From: Kluyvera ascorbata_C
GTDB lineage: Bacteria; Pseudomonadota; Gammaproteobacteria; Enterobacterales; Enterobacteriaceae
DNA length: 64,000 nt
Direction: 5' to 3'
NCBI RefSeq assembly: GCF_044197065.1
Contig: NZ_JBIQOI010000004.1
Location: 1 to 64,000, forward strand
Positions 27,263 through 35,942 of this stretch are shown one piece after another (the first letter of the stretch is position 1; every line of letters begins with the position of its first letter). Below the pieces are notes generated by a model. The model was given only the letters and a program-made list of their open reading frames with translations, was not told where the DNA came from and did not search any database. Made by a program: the position numbers and the translations under genes.

Positions 27263-28780
27263 TTACTCCTTCACCTGACGTACGGTGTCAATCACGCTAC
27301 CGTCGCGATAGCGGATTACCCCAACAATTTTATCGGTAAATTCAATCGGCTTCGGCAGGCCGGTCAGTGAGACCGCGCGGTCGTAGAGGGTTTCGATATC
27401 CACCACCTTCAGCCCAGCCGCTACCAGCCGTTCACGGATCTCCGGACGCGCTGGATTCACCGCAATGCCGTGGTCGGTAACCAGCACATCAATGCTCTCC
27501 CCCGGCGTCAGGCGCGTGGTCACCCGCTTCACCACCGTCGGAATACGGCTACGCAGCAGCGGGGCCACCACGATGGTCAGATTCGCCGCCGCAGCAACGT
27601 CACAGTGCCCGCCGGACGCGCCGCGCATCACACCGTCAGAACCGGTGATCACGTTAACGTTGAAGTCGATGTCAATCTCCAGCGCGCTGAGGATAACCAC
27701 ATCAAGCTGGTCACAGCAGGCCGCTTTGCTGCCGGGGTTGGCGTAAACGTTAGTCGAGATCTCCACGTGGTTCGGGTTACGCGCCAGTGAAGCCGCCGCC
27801 TGGCCGTCAAAGCATTGGGTATCGAGCAGCTTTTCGATCAGCCCTTTTTCATGCAGATCCACCAGGCTGCCGGTAATACCGCCGAGCGCAAAGCGGGCGG
27901 TGACGCCGCTGCGCTCCATTTTCTCTTCCATAAAGCGGGTACAGGCGGTTGCCGCCGCGCCGGAGCCGGTCTGCATAGAGAAGCCCGGTTTGAAGTAGCC
28001 GGAGTGTTCAATCACCTCTGCTGCATCGCGGGCAATTTTCAGCTCACGCGGGTTACTGGTGACGCGTGCTGCGCCAACGCTGATTTTCGCCGGGTCGCCG
28101 ACGCTCTCAACCTGCACAATATAATCGACCTGATCCTGCACCAGGCTGGCGGGCATATTGGGGAACGGCACCAACTCTTCGGTCAGCAGCACCACCTTGC
28201 GGGCAAAGTGCGCATCGACCATGGCGTAGCCCAGCGAACCGCAGCAGGACTTGCCGTGCGTGCCGTTGGCGTTGCCAAACTCGTCGCTGCACGGTACGCC
28301 GAGAAACGCGACGTCTATCTGCAACTCACCGTCCTGCAACAACTTCACGCGGCCGCCGTGTGAGTGGATTTGTACCGGCTCCTCCATTAACCCGTGGGAG
28401 ATGGCATCCGCCAGCTTGCCGCGCATACCGGAGGTGTAGATGCGGGTAATCACGCCGCTTTCGATATGCTCAATCAGCGCATCGTTGCAGGTCATCAGCG
28501 AGCTTGAGGCCAGCGTCAGGTTCTTAAAGCCCATCTGCGCAAGCTTCGCCACCACGTTGTTGATGACCCGGTCGCCCTCACGGAACGCGTGATGGAACGA
28601 AATGGTCATGCCGTCTTTAAGGCCGCAGCGCGCCACCGCCTGCTCGACCGAGTCGCACAGCTTGCGGTGATGTTTGGCCTCGATATCGCCCAGCCACGGC
28701 GTAGTACTGTGTGCCGTATCAAAAGGTTGAAGCGCCCGCAGATGGGGGAAATTTTCGTGAAGAAGTTCTGTCTGATTCAT
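27263..28780 (-). CDS. citF: Citrate lyase alpha subunit (citrate:acetyl-ACP transferase)
   Basis: 505 residues starting MNQTELLHENFP; the ORF extension to 28924 lies within citE and is discarded. CitF exchanges the acetyl group on CitD for citrate. The CoA-transferase-like fold shows SFHHAFREGDRVINNV and the GSDGVMRGASGGHCDVAAAA block near the C-terminus. It is part of the cytoplasmic CitDEF complex. Confidence 0.96.
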   Translation of the reverse strand: MNQTELLHENFPHLRALQPFDTAHSTTPWLGDIEAKHHRKLCDSVEQAVARCGLKDGMTISFHHAFREGDRVINNVVAKLAQMGFKNLTLASSSLMTCNDALIEHIESGVITRIYTSGMRGKLADAISHGLMEEPVQIHSHGGRVKLLQDGELQIDVAFLGVPCSDEFGNANGTHGKSCCGSLGYAMVDAHFARKVVLLTEELVPFPNMPASLVQDQVDYIVQVESVGDPAKISVGAARVTSNPRELKIARDAAEVIEHSGYFKPGFSMQTGSGAAATACTRFMEEKMERSGVTARFALGGITGSLVDLHEKGLIEKLLDTQCFDGQAAASLARNPNHVEISTNVYANPGSKAACCDQLDVVILSALEIDIDFNVNVITGSDGVMRGASGGHCDVAAAANLTIVVAPLLRSRIPTVVKRVTTRLTPGESIDVLVTDHGIAVNPARPEIRERLVAAGLKVVDIETLYDRAVSLTGLPKPIEFTDKIVGVIRYRDGSVIDTVRQVKE

Positions 28781-28790
28781 TGTTTTATCC

Positions 28791-29666
28791 TTAACGACGC
28801 ACGCCGGAAGCCGCCGCGCGTTCCAGCACCCGCTGCGCGTGGTCAATAATCGGCGCATCCACCATTTTGCCGTTGAGCGACACGACGCCCAGCCCGTTAC
28901 GCTCGCCCTCTTCCGCGGCTTCAATCACTCGCTGCGCATGGTCAACTTCCTGCTGCGTTGGCGCGTAGGCGTTGTGTAAGAGGTCAATCTGTCGTGGGTT
29001 AATCAGTGATTTGCCGTTAAAGCCCATCTTGCGGATCAGCTCAACTTCCCGCAGGAACCCGGCTTCATCGTTAACGTCTGACCACACCACGTCGAAGGCA
29101 TCAATATGCGCGGCGCGCGCGGCGTGCAGCACGGCACAGCGGGCGTAGAACAGTTCGGTGCCGTCGCCGCGTTCGGTCTGCATGTCCATCACGTAGTCAA
29201 AGGCCGCCAGCGCAATGCCGATAAGCCGCGGGGAGCTGCGGGCAATCGCCACGGCGTTAATCACGCCAATCGCCGATTCAATGGCCGCCATCACCCGGGT
29301 GGAGCCCACTTCGCGCCCGCACTCACGTTCAATGCGCTCAAGGTGGCCTTCCAGCTCGAAAATATCGTCCGGGGTATCGGTTTTCGGCAGGCGAATCACG
29401 TCAACGCCGCCACGAACCGCCGCTTCCAAATCCAGCAGACCAAACGGCGTGCTGAGCGGGTTGATGCGCACAACGGTTTCAATGTCCTGGTACATCGGAT
29501 GCTGCAAGGCATGGAAGACCAGCAGGCGCGCGGTGTCTTTTTCACGCAGCGCCACCGCGTCTTCGAGGTCGAACATGATGGAGTCGGGACGATAGATAAA
29601 CGCGGTAGAGAGCATGGCGGCATTGGCGCCCGGCAGGAACAACATACTGCGGCGAAGTTTACTCAT
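28791..29666 (-). CDS. citE: Citrate lyase beta subunit (citryl-ACP lyase)
   Basis: 291 residues starting MSKLRRSMLFLPGANA; a GTG lies one codon upstream. It splits citryl-CitD to acetyl-CitD and oxaloacetate. It belongs to the HpcH/HpaI-type TIM-barrel family, with DLEDAVALREKDTAR (metal-binding Asp) and the acidic residue in AAIESAIGVINA. The start overlaps the citD stop by one base, indicating tight coupling. Confidence 0.96.
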   Translation of the reverse strand: MSKLRRSMLFLPGANAAMLSTAFIYRPDSIMFDLEDAVALREKDTARLLVFHALQHPMYQDIETVVRINPLSTPFGLLDLEAAVRGGVDVIRLPKTDTPDDIFELEGHLERIERECGREVGSTRVMAAIESAIGVINAVAIARSSPRLIGIALAAFDYVMDMQTERGDGTELFYARCAVLHAARAAHIDAFDVVWSDVNDEAGFLREVELIRKMGFNGKSLINPRQIDLLHNAYAPTQQEVDHAQRVIEAAEEGERNGLGVVSLNGKMVDAPIIDHAQRVLERAAASGVRR

Positions 29667-29956
29667 CACAGTTTCTCCCAGGCAATCTGCTGCGCGTCCG
29701 TTGCGCGCAGTACCGCGCTTTGCAGACGGGCGCGGATAACACAGTCCAGCGCACCTTTGTCTTCGACGATAACCAGCCCCTGCTGCACGCCCATCGTGCG
29801 CAGGGTCTCGGCTACGACCTGGCGAATCTGCTCGCCAAACTGCTTCATCACTTCACTGTGGATGACAATCTCCAGCTCGCCGTCGGCGGGGGCGATTTTC
29901 ACCATCAGGTCGCTGGACTCCTGCGTTCCGGCCAGCGCCTCCCTTACGATTTTCAT
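29666..29956 (-). CDS. citD: Citrate lyase gamma subunit (acyl carrier protein)
   Basis: 96 residues. CitD carries the 2'-(5''-triphosphoribosyl)-3'-dephospho-CoA group on a serine near the N-terminus, in the segment ALAGTQESSDLMVKI. It is the swinging arm of citrate lyase. It is tightly packed between citC and citE. Confidence 0.95.
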   Translation of the reverse strand: MKIVREALAGTQESSDLMVKIAPADGELEIVIHSEVMKQFGEQIRQVVAETLRTMGVQQGLVIVEDKGALDCVIRARLQSAVLRATDAQQIAWEKL

Positions 29957-29972
29957 GATTTAGTCCTGATAG

Positions 29973-30992
29973 TTATGCGACTTCCGCACTGTAATGCGCT
30001 TCTAAATGCGCGAAAGTGGATGCCGGGACAATGTCCCGGATTCGAGAAAATTGCTGCGTTTTCAGTAAGCGGCGCACTTCCGATGCCGAAATGGCGTTAC
30101 CCGTGACCTTAATGCGCGGGATCTCCACCACCGTGATGTCGCCCTCGAGTAACGCGTGCAGCGTCTGGTTGTACTGCCGGGTGACATCGCAAAATGGCTC
30201 AGAGCCGATGAAACGATGGGTAATGCCCAGCGCCGGCGCGATGTTATTGCGAAATAACAGCACGTCGATTTCACTCCACGCCTGCTGCACTTTCCCGGAC
30301 TCTTTGAGGAAATAGGCCGGGAAGGTGGCGCGGGAGATGATGTACTGCGAACCTTCATGCACCGTGACGTTGGGCAGATGCGCCACGCCCGCCCGCACCA
30401 TTTCCAGACGCGCCTGGAACGGGAAGAACGACGCATCCTCGCGCACCACAAACAGGTGCAGCCAGTCGCACTGCGCCGCCGCCGTTTCCACCAGATGACG
30501 GTGGCCGAGAGTGAACGGGTTCGCGTTCATCACGATGGCGCCCACCTTTTCCCCCGGCCTGCGTTTCTGGCTGAGCGCGCGGCAGTAACGCTGAATTCCC
30601 TGCGGGGTGTTTTCCATCAGCACCGCGTTGTTACCGCTTTGGGCAATGGGCCAGAAACCGCTACGGGCAAAGCGCTCTTTGTTGCACGGGCGCGTACAGA
30701 GGAAAAGGTGGAAATGGCCCAAGGCCAGCGCTACGTTTTCCACCTCAGCCAGCAGACGGGCGCTCAGGTTGGCGCCGCGCTGGCGTTCATCAACCGCCAC
30801 GCATTTGATAACGTTCGCCGCCAGACCCGCACAGCCCACCAGCGTTTCCCCGGACCAGGCTTCAACAAACAGCGAGATGTCGCTGTCCATGCCGAGACCG
30901 CTATCAACCAGCAGCGAACGAATCGAATCTAAACGTTCCGGATGTTCCGCTACCTGGGTAACCCGGAAATCGAAAGTGGGTTGCGTGTGCAT
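29973..30992 (-). CDS. citC: [Citrate (pro-3S)-lyase] ligase
   Basis: 339 residues that acetylate the CitD prosthetic group using acetate and ATP, switching the lyase on. It has an N-terminal GNAT-like region (about 1-130) and a C-terminal nucleotidyltransferase domain with the GAIVMNANPFTLGHRHLVE motif, HxGH-like, near residue 155, and a late ISASEVRRLL segment. It lies 16 bases before citD. Confidence 0.95.
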   Translation of the reverse strand: MHTQPTFDFRVTQVAEHPERLDSIRSLLVDSGLGMDSDISLFVEAWSGETLVGCAGLAANVIKCVAVDERQRGANLSARLLAEVENVALALGHFHLFLCTRPCNKERFARSGFWPIAQSGNNAVLMENTPQGIQRYCRALSQKRRPGEKVGAIVMNANPFTLGHRHLVETAAAQCDWLHLFVVREDASFFPFQARLEMVRAGVAHLPNVTVHEGSQYIISRATFPAYFLKESGKVQQAWSEIDVLLFRNNIAPALGITHRFIGSEPFCDVTRQYNQTLHALLEGDITVVEIPRIKVTGNAISASEVRRLLKTQQFSRIRDIVPASTFAHLEAHYSAEVA

Positions 30993-31005
30993 CGTGCCGC
31001 CTTAC

Positions 31006-31869
31006 TTAGTGCGCTGCCGTCAGCGTGTTCGCTGGCGCTTCCATGATGATGTTGCTGAGGTGGCCGATGTGCTCAATTTCCACCTCAATACGGTCGCCTT
31101 CCTGCATAAACAGCGGCGGGTTACGCTTTTTGCCGACGCCGCCAGGGGAGCCGGTGATGATCACATCGCCAGGGCTCAGGCGGGTGAAGGTGCTGATGTA
31201 TTCAATCAGTTCCGCCACCTTGTGGATCATGCTGCTGGTGTTGTCGTCCTGCACCATGCGGCCGTTCAACCAAGTGCGGATGGCAAGCTGGTGCGGGTCA
31301 GGAATTTCATCCGCCGTGGTCATCCACGGGCCGAACGCCCCGGTCTGACGCCAGTTTTTACCGGCAGTAAACCACGTGTGCTGCCAGTCGCGGGCGGAGC
31401 CGTCCATGTAGCAGCTGTAGCCTGCTACATGGCGCAGCGCGTCTTCACGGCTGATGTTCTCGCCGCCCTTACCGATAATCACCGCCAGCTCGCCTTCGTA
31501 GTCAAACTCACGCGAATGACGCGGTTTCAGTACCGGTGCGTTATGCGCCGTCTGGGAGTCCGGGAAGCGGACAAACAGCGTCGGCGCAGGGTTATGCTGG
31601 TCAAACTCTTTACGTTTTTCGGCGTAGTTCATGCCCACGCAGAGGATCTTTTCCGGGTGTTCAATCACCGGTAAAAAGGTCGCGGCATCCATCGGTACAT
31701 CCACCGCATCGTTGAGATAACGCGTGGCGTCCGCCAGCCCGTTGCCCTCCAGCAGCGCCTTCAGGTCAGCGTAGCGGTCACCCAGACGGCGGCCTAAATC
31801 AATCATCCCTTGGGTCTTTACGATGCCGTAGCTGCGTACGCCCTGATAGATAAAGCTTGCGAGTTTCAT
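31006..31869 (-). CDS. FAH-family protein, candidate oxaloacetate decarboxylase
   Basis: 287 residues of the fumarylacetoacetate hydrolase superfamily. The metal-binding acids are visible: E125 and E127 in FDYEGELAVIIG and D156 in SCYMDGSARDWQ; a late GDVIITGSPGGVG block is also typical. The family includes soluble oxaloacetate decarboxylases (human FAHD1, C. glutamicum Cg1458) as well as acylpyruvate hydrolases. Its position between the transporter and citC, with 13-base gaps on both sides, makes oxaloacetate decarboxylation a plausible role, since citrate lyase yields oxaloacetate and no oadGAB genes are present. That assignment is inference. Confidence 0.88.
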   Translation of the reverse strand: MKLASFIYQGVRSYGIVKTQGMIDLGRRLGDRYADLKALLEGNGLADATRYLNDAVDVPMDAATFLPVIEHPEKILCVGMNYAEKRKEFDQHNPAPTLFVRFPDSQTAHNAPVLKPRHSREFDYEGELAVIIGKGGENISREDALRHVAGYSCYMDGSARDWQHTWFTAGKNWRQTGAFGPWMTTADEIPDPHQLAIRTWLNGRMVQDDNTSSMIHKVAELIEYISTFTRLSPGDVIITGSPGGVGKKRNPPLFMQEGDRIEVEIEHIGHLSNIIMEAPANTLTAAH

Positions 31870-31882
31870 TATTCAGTCCTGA

Positions 31883-33244
31883 TTAAACGAGGAAGTTGCC
31901 CAGTACCAGCAGCGAGATAGAGACGTTAATCGCCCCACCGATACGGGTTGCAATCTGTGCGAACGGCATCAGGCTCATACGGTTACCGGCGGTCAGAATG
32001 GCCACATCACCGGTACCGCCCTGCCCGCTCTGGCAGCAGGAGACGATGGCGACATCAATCGGGTGCATGCCGATTTTTTTACCGACGAAGAAGCCGGTGG
32101 CAACCAGCGCCGACACGGTGCTGACGATGACCAGCAGGTTGCTGACGGTGAAAGCGTTAACCAGCTCCTGCCACGGCGTGATAGCCACGCCCACGGCAAA
32201 CAGAATGGGGTAGGTCACGGAGGTCTGGAAGAATTTGTAAACCACCTGAGAACCTTCCAGCAGACGCGGAGAGGCGGCGTTGCACAGCTTCACCAGTACC
32301 GCCATAAACAGCATGCCAACCGGTGCTGGCAGGCCAATCAGTTTGTGGCCCAGCATCCCCAGCATGTAGAGCAGTACCGCCAGCAGCGCGCCGGAAGCGA
32401 TGGTGGTGACGTCGGTTTTACCGGATACCGTTGGCTGCGAAGATTGCGTATCTGCGTTAGCGCGGTTTGGCATCAGTTGGCCTTCACCGGTCAGGTGCGG
32501 ATAGCGTTTACCCAGTTGGTTAAGGCAGCCAGAGATGATAATGGCGGTCAGGCCACCGAGCATAACCATCGGCAGTACGCGACCGAGCGCAACGCCCTGA
32601 TCCATATGCAGTATGGTGGCGTAACCGATAGACAACGGAATCGCGCCTTCACCGACACCGCCCGCCATAATCGGCAGAATGATAAAGAAGAAGATCTGGA
32701 ACGGCTCAAGACCCAGCGCCATCCCCACGCCCATGCCAACAATCATGCCGACGATTTCGCCGCACAGCATCGGGAAGAAAATACGCAGGAAGCCCTGAAT
32801 CAGCACCGTACGATTCATGCTCATAATGCTGCCGACGATAATGCAGCAGATATAGAGATAGAGAATGTTGGTCGATTTATAGAATGTGGTGGTCGACGCC
32901 ACCACCACGTCCGGCAGCAGGCCGTAATAGACCATTGCCGAAGGAATAAAGGTGGCGCAAATCGCTGCCGCACCGAGCTTACCGACAATCGGCAGACGCT
33001 TACCGAACTCGCCGCAGGCAAAACCAAAAAACGCCAGCGTCGCGACCATCACCACGATATCGCTCGGCAGCTTGCCGCCCAGACAATCAATCGCGATAAG
33101 TACCCCAGCCAGCAAAAACAGCGGCAGTGGAATAATGCCAACTTTCCAGGTATCCATAATATGCCACCAGCGTTCTTTAAGCGCCGGACGCTGAATTTCT
33201 ATCGGATCGTGGGTAACAGAGAATGAATCATCAGTTGTGCTCAT
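31883..33244 (-). CDS. 2-hydroxycarboxylate transporter (CitS/CitW-type)
   Basis: 453 residues of the 2-HCT family, which imports citrate, malate or similar acids by sodium symport or by exchange. It shows the two GGxG re-entrant loop motifs of the family: MAGGVGEGAIP near the middle and QSGQGGTGDVAIL near the C-terminus, with about eleven hydrophobic helices. It is the first gene of the citrate operon. In Klebsiella pneumoniae a similar carrier, CitW, exchanges citrate for acetate and lies beside a second citrate lyase cluster with a two-component system; this is probably the same arrangement, but the symbol is not certain from sequence alone. Confidence 0.9.
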   Translation of the reverse strand: MSTTDDSFSVTHDPIEIQRPALKERWWHIMDTWKVGIIPLPLFLLAGVLIAIDCLGGKLPSDIVVMVATLAFFGFACGEFGKRLPIVGKLGAAAICATFIPSAMVYYGLLPDVVVASTTTFYKSTNILYLYICCIIVGSIMSMNRTVLIQGFLRIFFPMLCGEIVGMIVGMGVGMALGLEPFQIFFFIILPIMAGGVGEGAIPLSIGYATILHMDQGVALGRVLPMVMLGGLTAIIISGCLNQLGKRYPHLTGEGQLMPNRANADTQSSQPTVSGKTDVTTIASGALLAVLLYMLGMLGHKLIGLPAPVGMLFMAVLVKLCNAASPRLLEGSQVVYKFFQTSVTYPILFAVGVAITPWQELVNAFTVSNLLVIVSTVSALVATGFFVGKKIGMHPIDVAIVSCCQSGQGGTGDVAILTAGNRMSLMPFAQIATRIGGAINVSISLLVLGNFLV

Positions 33245-33592
33245 AATGAAGCCCTTTTGGTTATTTTGTGTGTTTAGCCTAAGGGCTTAAAGGCTTACTT
33301 TGTGTGAGTGAAAGCATATTAAAACCGAAGTTTTAATGGCACCTATGGTTTTAATGGTTTCTTTTATTTAATGTGATTAATGCCTTATTTATAAGCGTGG
33401 TTTTTATGGTTTCTTTTCTAAATTGCACAAATAAATAACATTTATTAATTTAACCTTAATTAAACCCGCTTTTCAGAAAATCCCCTGTCAGGGCGCGGCT
33501 GTGCAAGGGATCACAAGTTTCCGGCAAACAGGCTGGTATCGTCAAAAAAGATGATATATTGGCGGTATCCATTGCGGCCCTGCGTGAGAGTA
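33245..33592. promoter_or_regulatory. Divergent control region of the citrate cluster
   Basis: About 350 AT-rich bases between the transporter and the sensor kinase. They must hold both promoters. Two 25-base direct repeats (33346-33370 and 33398-33422) lie within it and a shorter third copy (GTTTTAATGG at 33330). They are candidate response-regulator sites. Confidence 0.6.
33346..33422. repeat. Pair of 25-base direct repeats
   Basis: TGGTTTTAATGGTTTCTTTT at 33346 and TGGTTTTTATGGTTTCTTTT at 33398, matching at 21 of 25 positions over the full repeat, with starts 52 bases apart, close to five helical turns. Confidence 0.75.
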
Positions 33593-35230
33593 ATGAAAGT
33601 ATCATTCCAGATAAAACTGTTTATTTCGCTGGTTGCCTTTTTCTCAGTGCTGTTTGCACTGCTGGGTAGCTATTATTATATCGATATGGGTCGTCAGCTC
33701 TATCAAGAGATGAGCGGTCGCGCCAAAATACAAGCGGAAGAAATTGCTATCATCCCAAGCTTGCGTAAACAGGTTGCCGATAAAAATATTCCTGCCATCC
33801 ATGATTTTATGCAGCGATTAGCCGCACGCAGCGATGCCAGCTTTATTGTCGTTGGCGATAATGAAGGTCGGCATCTATTTCATTCAGTATTTAACGATCG
33901 CGTAGGCACCACGCTGGTCGGCGGTGATAACGAAGAGGTGTTGCGGGGTAAAAGCACTACTACGATTCGCCAGGGTGGGTTAGGCATTTCGCTACGCAGC
34001 AAAGCCCCTATTTTTGATGACCAGGGCAAGGTGATAGGCATTGTCTCCGTCGGCTACCTCACCAGCTATCTCGACAGCATCACCGTCAACAAGGTGGTGA
34101 ATATCCTGATTGCCGCCGTCCTGCTGCTGCTGGCGCTGTTCATCTTCTCGTGGTTCTTCACCCGCAGTATTAAAAAGCAGATTTTCTCCCTGGAACCTCG
34201 CGAGATAGGGCTGCTGGTGCGTCAGCAAAAAGCGATGATGGAGTCTATCTACGAAGGCGTTATCGCCATTGACGATAACCTGCGTATCGAGGTGATTAAC
34301 CAGGCGGCCAGAAAGCTGCTGGGCCTTAGCCTTCCGGCGCGTCGGCTGCGGGGACAGTTGATTAGCGACGTCATTACCCCGATGCCGTTCTTCAACCGTG
34401 AGACCATGCTCAAGCAGGACACGCACGATGAGATCTGCCATTTTAACGATCTAACAGTAATCGCCAGCCGCGTAAGGATCATGATGGAGAATTCGCTTCA
34501 GGGTTGGGTGATAACCTTCCGCGATCGTAACGAAATTGACTCTCTCAGCGCCCAGCTAAGCCAGGTAAAACGCTACGTTGATAACCTGCGCATCATGCGC
34601 CACGAGCAGCTCAATCGGATGACCACCCTCTCCGGGTTACTGCATATGGAGCGCTACGACGAGGCCATTCGCTTTATCCAGGCCCAGTCGGAGCACGCCC
34701 AGGAACTGCTGGACTTTATCTCCTCACGCTTTAGCTCGCCAACAATGTGTGGCCTGCTGCTGGGGAAAGCCGCTCGCGCCCGTGAAAAAGGTGTCGCACT
34801 GCGCTTTGACCCCGGCTGCCTGATGGACAGGCCGTTTGTCCCGCTGGCGGAGTCCGAGGTTATCTCCATTATTGGTAATCTGCTGGATAACGCCATTGAA
34901 GCGACGCAGCGCGCCCCGCTTCCGCATGAACCCGTAGAGGTGATGATCAAGCTTAACGATCGAGAGTTAATTATCGAGGTCGCCGATCAGGGGATCGGCA
35001 TTAAACCGGAGATCCGCGAGCGGATATTTGAACGCGGGATCACCACCAAAACGCGGGGCGATCACGGGATTGGACTGTATCTGATCGAAAGCTATGTCAC
35101 CCAGGCTGGCGGTTTAATCGAAGTTGCCGATAACACGCCGCGCGGCACGATTTTCTCACTGTTTATTCCGGCAACGGGAACGGCCAGATGTACCTCACAG
35201 GAACTGGAAGATACCGACTATGCAACATGA
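33593..35230 (+). CDS. CitA/DcuS-type sensor histidine kinase
   Basis: 545 residues from MKVSFQIKLF; an ATG at 33551 would add 14 residues before the first helix. Two membrane helices (about 8-29 and 168-190) flank a periplasmic sCache/PAS-like sensor domain (30-165). A cytoplasmic PAS domain (about 210-310) precedes the kinase core: H337 in RHEQLN, the N box NLLDNAIEA, and DQGIG and HGIGLYL. It probably senses external citrate, as CitA does. It overlaps the response regulator gene by 11 bases. The equivalent K. pneumoniae gene pair is called citYZ. Confidence 0.9.
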   Translation: MKVSFQIKLFISLVAFFSVLFALLGSYYYIDMGRQLYQEMSGRAKIQAEEIAIIPSLRKQVADKNIPAIHDFMQRLAARSDASFIVVGDNEGRHLFHSVFNDRVGTTLVGGDNEEVLRGKSTTTIRQGGLGISLRSKAPIFDDQGKVIGIVSVGYLTSYLDSITVNKVVNILIAAVLLLLALFIFSWFFTRSIKKQIFSLEPREIGLLVRQQKAMMESIYEGVIAIDDNLRIEVINQAARKLLGLSLPARRLRGQLISDVITPMPFFNRETMLKQDTHDEICHFNDLTVIASRVRIMMENSLQGWVITFRDRNEIDSLSAQLSQVKRYVDNLRIMRHEQLNRMTTLSGLLHMERYDEAIRFIQAQSEHAQELLDFISSRFSSPTMCGLLLGKAARAREKGVALRFDPGCLMDRPFVPLAESEVISIIGNLLDNAIEATQRAPLPHEPVEVMIKLNDRELIIEVADQGIGIKPEIRERIFERGITTKTRGDHGIGLYLIESYVTQAGGLIEVADNTPRGTIFSLFIPATGTARCTSQELEDTDYAT

Positions 35231-35912
35231 ACTTATCGATGTACTGATTGTTGAAGACGAACATGAACTGGCGCAGCTGCACGCGGAGCTTATCAGCAAG
35301 CACCCGCGCCTGCGGCTCGTCGGTATAGCCTCTTCACTGGCGGACGCTCAGGCACAGCTCAAGAGCAAGCAGCCGCAGCTATTGCTGCTGGATAACTATT
35401 TGCCCGACGGTAAAGGCATTACGCTCATCAGCAACCCCATGCTGGTACAGGCCAACTGCTCGGTCATTTTCATTACCGCCGCCAGCGACATGGACACCTG
35501 TAGCCTGGCGATTCGTAACGGCGCCTTTGACTATATCCTCAAGCCGGTATCGTGGAAGCGGCTGAGCCAATCGCTGGAACGTTTTGTGCAGTTTGCCGAG
35601 CAGCAGCGGGTATGGAAAATCGTCGACCAGCAGAACGTTGATTCGCTCTACCAGCTTCAGGCCAAAAATTATCGCCAGGACAGCGGCAGTAAAGGCATTG
35701 AGGAGAAAACGCTGGGATTGGTGCAAAAGCTGTTTAACGACCAGGCCGCGCACTGCTTCTCCGTGGATGAAGTGGTCAGCGAAACGGGTTTGAGTAAAAC
35801 CACCGCCCGCCGCTACCTGGAACACTGTGTAGAAGCGGGCTTTTTAAGCGTGGAAATGCTGTATGGCAAGATTGGACACCCGCGCCGTATGTACCGACGC
35901 AGCGCCGCATAA
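35220..35912 (+). CDS. CitB/DcuR-type response regulator
   Basis: 230 residues starting MQHELIDVLIVEDEHE. The receiver domain (1-120) has the acidic pair ED near residue 12, phospho-acceptor D58 in LLLDNYLPDG and a conserved lysine in YILKPVSW. The C-terminal half holds a helix-turn-helix (VDEVVSETGLSKTTARRYLE). It is translationally coupled to the kinase and should activate the divergent citrate operon, probably through the repeats at 33346-33422. Confidence 0.9.
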   Translation: MQHELIDVLIVEDEHELAQLHAELISKHPRLRLVGIASSLADAQAQLKSKQPQLLLLDNYLPDGKGITLISNPMLVQANCSVIFITAASDMDTCSLAIRNGAFDYILKPVSWKRLSQSLERFVQFAEQQRVWKIVDQQNVDSLYQLQAKNYRQDSGSKGIEEKTLGLVQKLFNDQAAHCFSVDEVVSETGLSKTTARRYLEHCVEAGFLSVEMLYGKIGHPRRMYRRSAA

Positions 35913-35913
35913 C

Positions 35914-35936
35914 CCCCTCATCTACGGGATGAGGGG
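35914..35936. terminator. Terminator between the response regulator and speC
   Basis: CCCCTCATC / GATGAGGGG stem followed by TCCGTTTTA; it lies between two convergent genes and can serve both. Confidence 0.75.
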
Positions 35937-35942
35937 TCCGTT

